From: Zygnema cylindricum
Lineage: Eukaryota; Streptophyta; Zygnematophyceae; Zygnematales; Zygnemataceae
Length of the DNA stretch: 64,000 nt
Direction of reading: 5' to 3'
NCBI GenBank assembly: GCA_037447655.1
Contig: JBBHKE010002111.1
Location: 201,596 to 265,595 of the forward strand
Shown here: one piece after another, positions 10,681 to 24,553 of the stretch
Layout of the letters: each line of letters opens with the position of its first letter
How positions within the stretch are numbered: position 1 is the first letter of the stretch
Made by a program: the position numbers and the translations under genes
Notes under the pieces: generated by a model
The model's input: only the letters and a program-made list of their open reading frames with translations
What the model was told of the DNA's origin: nothing
Databases searched by the model: none

Positions 10681-13600
10681 TAAGGTTACTTGGGTCTGTT
10701 GTGTTTGGAGTAGAATCGCGCAGCACGGCTGGTTAGAGGGGTATGCGGTTTGACGATTGTCGATGTTTCGGCAAGTGGTGTGCAAATTGTTGTTTATGGA
10801 TTTGCGGGAGGAGTCGGAAGCTTTGTTTTTGGAAATTTGTCGAAGACTTTCTTGTATTTGAAACTTGACCAGAGGCTGGGTGGGGAGTACCGGGTGGGGA
10901 TACATGCAGGCGTAGGTAGCCGTTCTTTGTTCCCGTTTGGAGCACTCACTGGATGGTAATATGTACCACACACATCTCTCACACCAAGGCAGTGATTGAG
11001 ACAAATCGAAATAATGTGTCAAATTATCGGTTGTAGATTTGGATTGTGCTTGTAACTGTGCAGCAGTCCTCAATAAACTTTGTTCTGATACGATCATAAA
11101 ATGGAGCAAAATCGAGGAAGATACTTGGGACAGTCGAGTTAATCTCTCATTATCCCTACAAGTTGAAGCCCTCGTAGCCGTGTCTCTCACTTTCAGCTTC
11201 GATTACTTGGGACGTGGAGAGCCGCTGGTGGTAATATACGGGAGGCACTCCATCATTTTAATGATGTTTTTGTCAGGAGTCATATTTTATCAGATGGAAT
11301 TCCTTTCTCGCCTTCCCAGCATTACTTCACATTACATTACATAGCACAACATTTCACGTAAGTTATTTGATATCTTGAACACATGTAGGCAATAGTGTTT
11401 CGATGTAAACATTTTACTCCCCGGCAATGGAAGCAAGCTTTAGGATGGGCACGGCTTGTCCTCTTGGAGTGTCGTTCGGAGGAAATTAGGTTTGTCAGTG
11501 AAATATGCATGATGCTCTCATAATTCACGATACAATTGGCTTCTGGTGGTTATACTTCACTAATTAATTTTGTGTAGGAGCCTCAAATAATAGGTCTATC
11601 ATAGGATCTGGAAAAGGTGATTTTTTTTTTTTGGGTTGTTGAATAGAAGCTTGTCTAAGGTAAATTTGGGAAGCAGTTGAAGTCAGATAGATGCATGTAC
11701 ATATAGTATTCGCAATAGTAAAGCAGGTACTGAATGAGTTGGTCCACATTAGCTAAGTGTACTTTTACTGTGATTGCCCATAGGTATCGTTGTAAATTTA
11801 TTTCCACCACCTTTGTTTTAACTGATTTAGAACTATTGACACACTTTTTTCCTTTTAATGTTATAATCAAATGCTTTTCTCAGTAAATAATGTGAGCGTA
11901 ACATTCTGAGATAGTTTGAAGATTTGATAAATTCGAGAACTGCTGAAAATTCTTGACAGCATTTCTGACTTGTTTGCTATTGCTGTGGTTATTTTTGCTT
12001 TTAACATGCAAAATAGCTCCACAAATTTGACTGGCAACAGAAATATCGACAACAAGCAAAAAATGTTTTTGTGACAACACTTTGATATGTCATCAATGTT
12101 GGACTGTCTCGAGGAGAGGTTGCTGCATCTGCTTCTGTTTTGGCAAAAATGGCATGACGAAAGGTTGTGGTGTGGATATGTAGTATGCATTCCTTGTGAT
12201 TAGTTGTGGAATCATTGTTCAGTGTAAACGGAAGAGAGTGAGGCTCCTAAGAGTTGAGTTTTGTGATGTTGTTGAAAGAAAGGAAAAGAAGTAAAGACGG
12301 TAATGGTTGGGGTGCTGTATTCTGGTGGATAAGGTTGCCTGGGATGGAGGTCTAGGTATGATTCTTGTGGTTTTGAAGTGGAGAGCACGAAATTGTTATT
12401 AGCTCTATATTTGGTGTAAATGTTGCGACTTTTGTGTTTGGTACTCCAGCAGAAAAAAAAGATTTAGAAGGAAGCGCTCGTGATTGAGACTGCAACTTTT
12501 CCTAGGTGTTTTGCACTTTGAATGCAAAATAACGTTAATAGTTTTGGCCGTTCACAAAAGCCCATGTCATAATAACTAGAATATGAACACTAAAACAGTC
12601 CTATTACTAATTGTGTTTTACCACAAATAGCAATTCGCGATGTAGTATAGGGACCTGGAGCAACTAGGTAGAGCACAAGAGAAGGCTAGGACATTCAATG
12701 ACAATGCTTGGTGTCATGGACTCGTTTTAGGTCTGTATCATGATCCTCTGGACCATGTTACCCCTTTGCGCCTTTTCTTTTCAGTGTGTTAAACGGCTCC
12801 CTCACTGTATCGGACACCGACAACATAAATTTGGGTGGTGAAACATACCGTAGTATGCGTAGGATGATGTTTCCATTGCCGAGCCTTTCTTGACTAAGTT
12901 CTCTTACACTGTACTTGAAGATGTAGATGTAACTGGCATTTGGAGCACTTGTTGCTATAACTTCCCAATCTAGACGTGGTTGCGACGATTTTTGCTAGAC
13001 CTTATTGGGAACAAATCATGGAAGCTTGGTAAAGCCAGGCGTACAACCTTGGGATGCCTTCTAGTTTGTCATACGGCCATATAGCCGCCTTTGGGGTTGG
13101 AACAAACTATGTGGTGGCTTGTTAGGTTTTCTAGGGCATTAGGTTTTTAGGTTGTAGCCACTTGTTTACATTCAAGCTGAGTAATAGTGATTCGATGTTT
13201 ATATGGAAAATGGAGCAATGTTGAAATGATTCATGTTTTTATTATTTGTCTTTGTTTGTTAGGTTCATAGATCAACGGTACTAATGATCGATTTTATAAT
13301 TTTTGAGTATTCTAGGTTGTCTCCTTTATAAAAATGGGTTATTTACTTATGATACTGTACAAAAATCCGTCACAGAAATCTTATTCTGTTTATACAAATC
13401 TAGAAAGGTAACCTTTAGTTAAAAATAATGGTAATAAAATAAAATTAAAACAACAATAAAAGCCGGTAAAACTGGAACGGATTTGTCGTTTTATTCGTTG
13501 AATAGAATGATCTACAACCGTATTGAATCCATCAGAGCATTGAATACCTAACGATTGACACCGGTTTGTATCCGATTTAATGGGAACTTGGGAAGAAATT

Positions 13601-14179
13601 GCTAAAAAATACTCATAGCGCGAAAATGAACTAATGAAGGGTCCCCAGGGTAGGTGAAAGCTTCGTCCAAAAACGACAAATCAAAAATGATTACTGTTAT
13701 ATAACCGTACACACCTGGACAAGGACCTTACGGACAACTGCAATTTTGTCTTTTATAACGTACAAATAAATGTTTGTTCATGCAAGTAATGATCCAAACT
13801 CAAAAGTGACGCAATCAACAAGCGACGTCAAAGCGGCATGCGTCGGTTCAAGGCTTGAATTTCCGTTAGACCACCAAAACTTAAGTCTTTCCGTACTAAA
13901 ATGAAAGAAAATCAGGAAATCAAAGCTGTTTTTTTCGAATAATCGGTAGAGCTCCGTGCTTCCTACCGTACCGTACAGTACTGTGTGCCACTACTCCCGT
14001 ACTGTAGACGTGTTATAATTTATGCCAAGAGTATAGTGCGGTCTTGCTACATATAGTGTTTCCAATTTTGTTCGCACGTTTCAAATTTTGAACTGTGGCC
14101 TCTCGCTGGAAGACCGGGACCTGTCGTCCGTCTCCTCATCATCTGCCCCTTCCAACTGCCATCGACGCGTTTGCCAGCC
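10681..14179. other. Intergenic region without a recognisable gene
   Basis: No exon chain or known domain seen on either strand. A possible polyadenylation signal AATAAA for the kinase gene lies at 11072-11077. A single MITE-type end (about 12621-12648, RC begins ACTACATCGCGAATTGCTA) is present without a clear partner. A TATAATT at 14014-14020, about 160 bp before the CAP start, could be a TATA box for CAP. Confidence 0.5.
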
Positions 14180-17100
14180 ATGGCGTCCGCTCAGCTGGAA
14201 GGGTTGCTGGCGCGTTTGGAAGCCGCCGTGGCGCGGCTCGAGAGCGTCGGAGGATCTGTACCGTCTGGCGCCACCCCTACCAATGTCGAAACTTCTTCGA
14301 AGTCTCTAGCGACGCCACCGGCAGTCCCGCCCTCGGTTGCCGCGTATGATGAACTTTTGGAGGAAGTGTTGCCACGTGTCATGAAAGCTGCGGAAATTCT
14401 GGGTGGAAAAGTACTCGATGCGACACGTGTGCTGGCTTCATCTCTGCAGGCTGAGCGTCACATCGTGGCAGCCATAGCTCATTGCAAGGTGCGTCTCGCA
14501 AGCATCTCGAGTTTTTCGTTTATTGCGTTCACTTTTGATTCTCACCGCATTAAAAAACAATAATGTATTCGCTAAATCGACAAGAGTTGGGTTGTCTACC
14601 TTGTTTTTTTCCCTTCCCTGGTAAATGTACCAAAAAACCGTTGCTCCTTATTGCTTTGCCAGATGCTGAGTTTTTTGCAAATTTTTTGTAGTGTGGCATT
14701 TGTCCTGTGTCGTCCATTTGATCTTCAAGTCAGCTTGCACCATATTCAGCTTGAAATTCAGTTCCATTTTTTTTTAGGGCTTTTAAACCAACAATGTGTC
14801 TATCCCTCCACTTGTGGTCGATTCCCATACCAGTATCAATCCTGTCTAACGTTTACGTCGGAGTGCAAAAATCCTCTTAACCTACATTTGAGTCCAAAAG
14901 TTTTATTATAAAACAATACGGTTCACATTAATAGCTGCGGACAGTGGTGTGTTTCCTATGCCTGGAGGGAGTCTATCAATTCTTATGCATGTCGATCTTG
15001 ATTCTGGCAAACACTATGTATTCAAAAGGCACGTGACGGACTTGACACTTCTGCACTCTCTCTTATTTCCCCTCTCTCCAGGGAATTTGAGTTCCATTCC
15101 GTTTAGTTGTAGAGATGGGTGGGCTTTATTCTACTTTCTTTGTTATTATGACGAGCGAGCTTTATTTGTTATTTTTTCAATGTCTGTTGAAATGATACTG
15201 AGAGTCAATTGAAAGAGAATTATCTCCGCTTGGAAGCTTTTGTTTTGTTCTGCGATTTCTCGAGGTATTTCCTCCTGTTCCGTCCATGGTCCAGTCCCAT
15301 ATTTGGGCTTCTATTTGTTTGTGATATGTTCTATCCACGAAGTACAATAATGTTGGGCAAAGGAGTTGTTTTTTGATTGTGCCATTTTGGAAACAGAAAC
15401 CAGAGATTGAAGAGCTACAGAAGTTGACTGCTCCTATTGCCGAGGAGATGGGGAAGGCCAGTACCTTCACCCGGGGCAAGAAGACAGAGCTCTTTAACCA
15501 TCTCAAGGGGCTGGAAGAAAGCCTTCAGGCGTTTTCGTGGGTGTATTATTCTGGAAAAGATTGTGGTAAAGACTTAGATCATCCTATCCTTCACTCGTTG
15601 TCTATTTGGAGCACATTGTTGGGTTGTGAGTTTACAGTCTATTTTTCTTGGTCCTTGTAAACTCTGTGGCGAAAGTCCATGTTTAGGGTTTTATGTAATA
15701 CAACTCCAGATGACCGAAGGTAATTGCTACATTGAATTGCTACATTGAACTCTTGATTTACATGTGAAACGCAATTCTGACCAAGCAGTATGCATTAACA
15801 TACATATTTTAATCACAGAGGATAACTTCACAGTTGGCCCACATTTGAGAGTGGCATATTGCATGCTTCTCTCGCATGTTTCTAACATTTTATATGGAAT
15901 ATTGTCTCTTTTTATTTTCAAGCCAAGAGATAGATAACGTTGTTTGAGCGTTTGCCATTTTTTTATGTGACTGATGTCGCCGTTGTCAGTTTCCTTTTTT
16001 TGTCGTATTCTAGAATCAGAAGGTGTGAAGTAGTAAATGAATTCACTGGTATTTTGTATCTGACTTTGCTTTAGATTTCGATTATGACATACATATTTCT
16101 TATGTTGGCATCATGCATTCAGACTCACTAGATTTGCTGGGCAATAAATTAATATCACTTGTGAAGTACAACGTCTATTGGGTGACAATAAAATGAGAGC
16201 AGTACACGGTGTATTGTTATTAGTGTCAATGACACTCTTGTTGCCCCCAAATTTTTACCCCCGAACCTAAAATAGTCAATGAACTTTTTCTTCTTAACGC
16301 TAAGTCTTTAAATGGTTCAGAATCAGACATGTCGTTTGGAACTGAATTAGAGTTAATAACACTAATATATGAACCCCACGCTAATTATTTCATACTCTAA
16401 TAACGATTCACGGTGTAGCTATGAGTGCTATTGACGGTTTAATGAGAGGGATGGAAGTGAATGACACTTTAACTTCGTTAAATGTTCCAGTAGGAGAGTC
16501 ATCTCTGGGTCGAATTTTTAATGTGCTCGGAGAACCCAATTGACAATCTTGCTCCTGTTGATGCTCCTACTACACTCCCTTTTCATGAATTTGCTCCCGT
16601 GTTTGCATTCCTAGAGTGAAGCCAAAGTCCTTGGCTTCATCAAAGGGAGATTCTTCATCAGGAAGTGATGGTGCTCTCATGTCAGTCTTTCATGGATGCT
16701 ATATGGGTCAATTTGTTTCATTCATACGTTTTGGAGCCTTCTGTTAGTAGTAAATGACTGGTACTGTTGGAATCATTGGTGACCATCAGGAATGAGCTTG
16801 CCGGCGGCCCATGTGGAAGAATTATGGGGGGGAGCCGAGTTTTACATTAATAAGGTGAGGCACTGAGCTCTGATCTAAGTTTCTCACTAAAGTACAATCC
16901 TCTCCCCCTCTTTCTCCCCGTTTTCCTCTCTTTCTCCGTCTCCCCTCCCCTATCTCTCTCCCTCTCTCTCCCTATCTCCCTGGAACCGGCGGGCAAAGCA
17001 CGTTTTGTTTGGGTCAGATGTGGTTCTCTCAACTTGTTCTTTTCCATCATGGGAAACGGTTCATCTTCTGTTTGCCTCTTTTTCTAGTTTATGTTAGCTT

Positions 17101-20100
17101 CCCAGCCTCGGAAGTATTGTATTATTCAGGTACATATATCCATTCATTTGTTGACCTCGTCTCCCATGCTCTATAGCCATTGCTTAAGAAAAGGAAAAAG
17201 ACCTATATGTATGTAGGACATGTAAAGAGATGATATGGATAGAAATAAAGAGATGAAATGTCTTTACTCTCTTCTCTCTCGCAGCTTCTGACACTCTTGT
17301 GGGTCGTCAGGTTTTGATGGAGCACAGGAACAAGAATGCGGATCATGTGGAGTGGGCCAAGGCTCTGAAGAATGTATTTGTACCCCAACTTCGAGATTAC
17401 GTGAGGCGACATCACCCACAGGGTCCCGCATGGAAACCTGATGGAATCCCTCTCTCAGAATTTGGTGCCGGAAGTGAAGCTTCCTCTCCTCAGGAGGCCC
17501 CAAAACCTTCTTCTGCCGGGCCTCCTCCACCTCCCCCACCTCCACCTCCCCCACCTCCTGTAACATTTCCTCCCTCAGGAGCTCCTGAGAAGCCGAGTGC
17601 GGAAGCTAATATAGCCAAAATATTTCAGGCCATCAACCAGGGCGAGGCAGTTACTGCAGGTAGAAGATTTAGGGTTTGGTGCACTTCATGACACATTTTG
17701 CCATCCATTGGAATATATTTTTTGGTTATGATTCTTTGACCAAGGCAAAAAAAGAGCTTCCAGCATAAGGAAACGAAACCGTGTTTTGGGTACGAGGCTG
17801 GGATTGGGGCATTAATTTGGAACTAAACCATGAAGGCTTCATAATTAGAGACTTGGGAGAAAAGTGGCTGTCTTTGAGGTAGACAAAGCTGGGTTAATTT
17901 AACATGTGGCAGAAAATGAGTGCGGGTTGAGAAGTGGATAATTCAGGAGCCCTCTCTCCGGTTCCTTTGGAATTTTTTGGATAAGTTCCTGTTTTCGTTC
18001 GGCTCTCAGTTGCAAGAACAGCTGTTTGTGAAATGGTCGTTACCCTTCTCTGTTATCCATTGTGACGGTTGTTGATGCACTTTGACCGTCAGTATTTCCT
18101 CTCCTAAAGCATTGTTTGAGGATGACGGGCAGGTTTGAGAAAGGTAACTCCGGAAATGAAGACCAAAAATCGAGCCGACCGTACTGGGGCAGTGCCTGCT
18201 GGTACAACCCTGCCTGTACAGGCAGCAGCCAATAAAACGCCGCCACCTGTCACCGCCAAAAAGATCCTGCCTCCTGTCTTTGAACTTCAGCAAGGACGGA
18301 GGTGGATAATCCTGCCTTTTTGGCTTTTGTCCTTTGATGCTGGCCGAGGATGTTACATCTACCTTGTTGCTTGTTGTTCTCAAATTCTGATTGATAGTGT
18401 TATTTGTTTGTTTAACAACTGGTTATACAACATGTCAATGTTTTTTTCACGTAAAACAATGGTGCGGTTGTTGGCTGTCAATTTTCGTTTCATGAATAAG
18501 CTAAGGTTTTAATTATATTTTAGGCAGTTTGATCGGTTATTCTTCACTCTCTATAAGTTTCTAATAAGGATGGTTGGGTTAACAATATGCTCAACAGGTG
18601 GGTCATAGAAAATCAAGTCGACAGGAAGGACATTGTGGTGACAGATCCGGAGCCTAGACAATCAGTGTACATATATGGGTGCAAAAACTGCGTCATCCAG
18701 ATCAAAGGTGGTGTCTTGGCCTACTCTTATGAAGTTTACGAAAATATGTGAGGCAAAGTTTTTCTTGAGTTAGCTTCTTTAGTTTCACTCCACAACACGT
18801 TGTTTATATCAGTTAATTTTTATGTTTTGGTAAATCGGTAAGTTTGAAACTTGTGTTTTCTCGTTGTTTTCCCATTAGCAAGTCTATTTATTGGTTCATA
18901 AGTCTTTTTTTGCATTGTCCATCTGCGTACTAAAGATGTGCTACTTAATTGTATCAGAAAAATTCTTCACTAGAGTATAGCACATTGGTTAGGTCTACCC
19001 TTTATGGCAACTGGTTGCCCTGTTAGAGCAATAGGTTTCGCTGGGTAAAAAAGGTAGGAGGGGACATCATCGATTATGGTACACGTGATCATTCAGTGAT
19101 GTCATTGGTCTGATTTTGAAGCTGATGTCTGGCCAAAGAAACCAAGTCTTGCCCTGTTGTACCATTGCTTGTTAGTGTTATTATCTAAAGCATGAGTGAG
19201 ACTGCCCTCAGCTTGGGCTGCCTTGTCAACCACCTTGATATGGTCAACCTTCCACCTCTAGGCTTTACCTCGATGGAGATGGTTGTTATCTCTTGTGGGC
19301 CAGTGTTGATAGACAATTGTATTGGGATTGTGTGTTAATAGTGGCTTTACTCTAGTAATGTTTCTGGCCACCTGTAATTATGTTAGAGTCATTAGGCCTC
19401 TTGGAGACAGCATTGGGAGGTGGGCAACAATATTGTATTCGCTGGTTCGGTCCATGAAAATGTTCACAGAGTGTTATAGTAATGCAACAGTTTGACTTCT
19501 ATGTGCAATGGACCATGGAAGGGTGCCCAAGGTTCTATCAAGGAGACCAGTTTTTATGCTTTTGAAACCTGTGAAACACAACTAGCTAGAAATTTGGCAT
19601 TTGTCATGTTTCTTAGAGCTATTAATGCTGCTAAAGTCTAGCATGTCGGCAGTTAGAAGTATAGGGTTTAGTTATGAATCTTCAATTCCGAATGTATGCA
19701 CTCGTCATTGGAAACGTCCTCCCCCATCTGTTCTGCTTTTAGCAGACGATTGGTCTGGGAGCTCTAAAAAAACGTCTGAACATCGCAGCACCACTCATTT
19801 CTTTGGTCAGTGGAGATATTTCCGGAAATTTCTTAAGACCAAGAGCTCTATGAAGCACTTTTCATTCAAGAACTTGTTTTTTTGTTCTTGTTTTTTTCTG
19901 GCTCTGCTGTGGTGCAGGCAAAGTGAACAGCATTGCACTGGACAAGTGCACAAAGACAGGCGTTGTGTTTCAGGTGGGGAAAGAAAGGAAGACAAAGGAC
20001 ATGTTGCCTATTGCTTATTTATTGCTTATTGCCTATTGCCATATTGCCATATTTGCTTTTTCTCTCTGACTGAAAGCTCTCCCATAGCGCTTGTCTTCAG

Positions 20101-21469
20101 GGTCATGTTCGTTAGCTTGTCAGCTCGGTTATGGAATCTGTTCTGCCTGAAGATGTCAAATTGACAAGGCAGGGACAAAAACGAATTGGGTAGGGAAGGT
20201 CGATTATGAAGTAAGACCTTTTAACATAAACATGGATCGTCTTTCAATATAAATATGGGCGTCGGATGGGTGTGGGATTACAGGATGTGGTTGCCTCGTG
20301 TGAGGTTGTGAACTGCAACAGTGTGGAGGTGCAGTGTGAGGTGAGAGGGAGGCTGGGACCCTGTTTCCTGGGATTCTGTGTGGACCTCCTTGGTGCCTGG
20401 GACAGTATTGAAGATAGGTTAAATGAGTGTGATTATGACAGTTGGTGTTCTGTGAGAGCATCTCGTCACAGGGAACCTATCAAAACTCATAAAAATATGA
20501 AGGAAAAAGCATGTAGGAGTCAGTAATGGGATTGAAGAGCGGCAGTTTACGTAGCCATGGCAATGATCAGAGATTGATGGCTTTCAATTCCGTGTTCGTC
20601 AGTCTCACAGTAATGAGCTCGTGTTCACTTTTTCTTCTACCCCATGAACAAATTTTAGTTCGAGATGTGTGTAACATCATGGAGACCTTGAGGCGAATTT
20701 GCAGATGTAGAAAGGAGATGTTATTAGGATGTAAAAAGGAAGTTATTTAGGGATATGTGATGTTGTCAGTTGAAAGTCTGTCCTTTGCTTCTTCCTGCTG
20801 GAAGGAAAGTGAGCGTTGCCCGTGGGTGGATGGGATACAGGGAGTCGCTCCAACAGTTGCGATTGATAACACAGGAGGATGCCAGTTGTACCTGAGCGAA
20901 AAGTCTCTAGGGGCCTCCATCACCACTGCAAAGTCAACTGTGGTCAACGTACTCGTGCCTGGCAAGGGAGAGGACGCAGATCCTGTAAGCACAAACAGTC
21001 CCAGGACCCGTAGTATATTTCCACTTCGAAGTGAAAGCTGGGTATGAAATTTCATGTTTTTAATTTTTGGACTCGGGTTTCTGCAAATTACTTTTTTGAC
21101 CGGCTGTGGTCGGCTGTTCAATGTTTACACAAAAGTGGAGGGTCACATACCTGAGCTTCTCTCGGTATATTACCTCACCTTGTCCACTCTTAAGTATCGA
21201 GTTGACCCTTCCCTCCATTAGGCACCGAGAACCTGGGGTTGAGAGTCGTACCGAGGTTGTTTAAACTTTTGCCTGTCTGAGTGAACTGTGTCAGTGCTAA
21301 TCTTTTTTGTTTTCTAATTAACGATATATACGGTGTGTATGTGGATCAAACTAATTTTGTTTCATGTTCGTTTTTTTTGCAGGTGGAGATTGCTCTGCCC
21401 GAACAATTTTCGCATTCTTTCAAGGATGGTCACTTTGTCACAACACCGGTTACACATTCAGGCAATTAA
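14180..21469 (+). CDS. CAP1: Cyclase-associated protein (CAP), actin-monomer recycling factor
   Basis: Nine exons: 14180-14488, 15397-15565, 17285-17659, 18133-18301, 18598-18707, 19918-19973, 20284-20340, 20841-20984, 21383-21469. All junctions are GT-AG, phases agree, and the sum is 492 codons including TAA. The first ATG opens [20 protein letters not shown], the N-terminal helix typical of CAP. The N-terminal helical domain (to about 230) includes [20 protein letters not shown] run of 13 prolines lies at about 239-251, followed by a WH2-like motif [15 protein letters not shown] at about 286-300. The C-terminal beta-helix domain carries [18 protein letters not shown] and NCNSVEVQC, and the protein ends [11 protein letters not shown]. 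In the family the protein binds ADP-actin, promotes nucleotide exchange and works with cofilin and profilin in the cytosol. Length matches plant CAPs (about 475). Nothing essential is missing. MITE copy C sits in intron 2. Confidence 0.95.
16203..16419. mobile_element. MITE copy, CACCGT family (CAP intron 2)
   Basis: About 217 bp inside CAP intron 2 (15566-17284). The left end reads TACACGGTGTATTGTTATT; the right end CTAATAACGATTCACGGTG inverts it with several mismatches. It shares size and interior stretches with the copy at 1878-2072. Confidence 0.6.
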
Positions 21470-23360
21470 TTGTTTGGAAAGTTGCTCTACAAGTGACTCA
21501 AAACTCCTGAGGAAGGCTGACCAATCGAGTGGTCAACGACCTGACGTCAGGACAATGTTTTTTTGTTTTATCTGTTTTGTTCCTGTAGTAGGTGAAGCTT
21601 TAGTACTTGATCAGGTTCGGTTGGATATAGACAAATATTCCATTATTGTTATTGATATTCTGTTTTCACTGTTCCTCCTCCTTCATCTTGTCGAACTGGG
21701 GTCTTGATAATTATATGGTACCCACTCTTGTATCCAGTTTTGTACAATATGTAAGGCTTTTTTATGCCATGTGAGTTAGGGTTTTGCCTCTGAAACTGTG
21801 TGAAGGATACTGGCGATGTCATTTTAAACGATACTTCTCTCTTCACTTAACGTTTTAACTTCCCTTCTCAGCTTAAAAAGTGTTAACATTCCTTCTCAAC
21901 TCAAAGGTTAACTTCACTCTCAGTTGTCGAGATATAAGTGCAGGTAAAAGAAGAAAGGCGAACTTATTACCACGCATCGTAGCTGGTCTCATTGTCATCG
22001 TTATTTTATGGCAAGTTTGAATGATATCCGCTTTTCGAGTTTTTTGCTGGCACTTTGCTCGTTCCATGTAGTGGATGTTTATGGTTATTTCAGTTTTTGG
22101 TCCCGAGTCAGTCCTGTTAGGAAAGCGATTGTCTTTCTATCACATGTTGCGGCTCAATGAAAACTCACGACAAATATTGGGAGCGTGGAATTGTTCACGT
22201 CTTCTGGTTTCTACATAGCAATAGTTTTTTGAAGATTTGTCCTACGCATTTTACGCTGTTATTTTTAACTCCCGTTGTTGCTGGTATAAAATTAGATGTG
22301 ATGGTACTTCTCCATTATGTCAAATGTTCTTGTGCAAAGGAATCCCATGTCTAATCATGCCTATTTCGTTGTTTTCTATCACTCACTTGCCAATTAACCC
22401 TGGTCTAGGGTTAAGTTTGATGGACAACATTGTCTGACGACGAATTTATCATAACAAATGTGATGATGGTAACGTTGGTATGGGTTGGGCTCAAATGGTT
22501 CTGAAAAGACTCGTTTACAAGTCATAGACCACACTTGGAAAGACGCAACTTGCAAAAATAGACCTGCTAAAACAAAGTCTAAGTGATTGGGATAGGCACA
22601 GGTAATGGCGTGGACCTGTTGCTTTTGTTACATGTTCCATTCACCAGAAGGAAAAAAAAAAAAAAACTAAAGACTGCCTGTTAAGAGTTTGCACAAACTT
22701 TTTTACCAGTAGTAAAATGGTATTATATTTTTCCGTATTTAGAGGCATATCCTCAAAGACCTTCGAGACTCGGCAACAGTACAACAAAAAGATCAGGTCA
22801 AACACTTTTGCTCTACTTTAGCATACGTTTCTTTTACGATTTGTTTGTAGCGGGCACGCGCAAAATTCTGAATGGCCAAAATTGTATCTCGTGTCACGGA
22901 ATGGACCCACCAATCGGGTCATTGCATAAAGAGAGCACACTATGACCCTAAAATGAGCGTTGTATGGCCCAGTGGCGCCCGGTCCTAAGAGTTCTAAAAC
23001 TTATAATACACGCACGTCAAATAATTTTTTAGAACATTTACAAAATTTTTAAGGTATTGCCCGTACGGATCTTCTGTACTGTAGTTTGCTTTAAACTGCG
23101 TCAACCCATGCTTCACTCTCTCAATTTGTGATGACGAACTGTCAAAATTCAAATGTTTATAACTTTTTTTGTTTCTTTATGTTTCTTTTATAAAATGACA
23201 GTCATGCAACATTATCATTGAATTGACTAGAATTGACAGTTTTGGCTTTTCGCTGCTCAAACTCCAGCTAACATCCAAAATTAAACCTTAAAGTCAGACA
23301 GACTTTCAGGAATGAATTTGGCACGTGCGTGTTTATTTTTTGAAACAGAAAGCGCTTCTA
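21470..23360. other. CAP 3' flank, no recognisable gene
   Basis: Holds the presumed CAP 3' untranslated region and AT-rich intergenic sequence. No exon chain, domain or clear repeat found on either strand; an A-run lies at about 22652-22666. Confidence 0.4.
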
Positions 23361-24118
23361 AGGGTAACCTTCCATCGGGCGTTCCCAGTAATCGTACGAA
23401 CACGTTTACTGGCAGTAATATTTGTAACACCCTTCCATCAGGTCGTGCCAGTGAATGAGGTGTTAGATTGCGATTGGTACCACGTAGGATCCAGTTGAGC
23501 ATCATCATTTCCAAAAGGACAAAATCGTAGCTGCATATGTGTACGCGCAGACGCCGATTAAAATATCTAGCAGAGTCACGCTAATGTACAATCTGAACGT
23601 TCTTAGGGTTGTTGTCGTACCAACGGCCACAAAAACCGTTGAAAAATTAAATTTTGTACAAATGTCAAAGAATGTGCCATTTGTATGTGAATAAAATATC
23701 GTTGTATCGCACATTTATGAAGGTGGCGTGATGTCCTACAACCAAGTTTTTTTTGTCGTCGAACAGGGTGGCTTTGATGTCAGAAGGTACAAGCCATTTG
23801 CCACATGTAACTTTATAACTTCACGTCCGTCGTGGATCGACGCTGACTTTACAAGTGGACCAATACATGCGTCCAGTAAGCGCTAAGTGTCCTCTTGAGG
23901 ACAGTTGGAGGAGACTAGCTAGGTACTGGAAACAAGGGACGTTTGCGTTGAAAATTGAAAATCGGACGGTGGTAATTTTTGCCAAGAAGTCTGGAGAATC
24001 TCAACAACTTTTTATAAACATCTTTTGTTAAAAAATAAAAAAAAACCGTACGGCTAAGTACGGCAAGGTACTTTCTCCAGTAAACAACCCCACTTTTTGC
24101 CTGATGGAAGGTTACCCT
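23361..24118. mobile_element. Non-autonomous element with AGGGTA-type terminal inverted repeats, copy 1
   Basis: The ends at 23361-23380 and 24099-24118 are inverted repeats matching at 19 of 20 positions (AGGGTAACCTTCCATC...). The 758 bp between carry no recognisable protein. The same type of end recurs in the next element 0.4 kb downstream, so this is a family rather than a chance inverted repeat. No target duplication is obvious. Confidence 0.55.
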
Positions 24119-24553
24119 AACACATCAAACATTGGTCAATTTGGGGTTCTTTGTTCTTTTATACAAAATAATTCTGAGAGATACCGGTCTATACCGGTCT
24201 AGGAGCAGGGAACTCAAACTTACCGTCAGAGGTCAAAGTCAACCCAGGTCTTTCATGGATCTTTGGGCGCAATAAGCAGATTAGCAGATTACCGTAACCA
24301 CAATGATTTCAGTTCATCTACTCGCATAATCCACCAGTTGATTTTGGTTCAAAATTCTTCAATCCCGGTTTCATCGGTTTGGCACTATAGGTTTGACCCA
24401 AAGTGCAGCCGAACGGCACCGAACCAGACCCAAGTCTTGTTTCACAATTTCACCAACTTATACTTTTCAAGCAACAAAACGTTTGTCTTAGGGTGAAGTT
24501 CCATCAAAACCTTTCTGTAATCGTACTGCCAACTTTACAGACCGGGCCGATTG

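Noticed and set aside
10555-11190. 211-codon minus-strand open frame
   Set aside because: Its C-terminal half is the minisatellite at 10525-10680 and the rest has no domain; no transcript signal seen.
17264-17566. Minus-strand Glu/Val-rich frame over CAP exon 3
   Set aside because: Antisense of the CAP proline-rich coding sequence.
18976-19060. tRNA-like A-box (TAGCACATTGGTTAG) in a CAP intron
   Set aside because: No fitting B-box or stems follow; a chance match or very old SINE relic.
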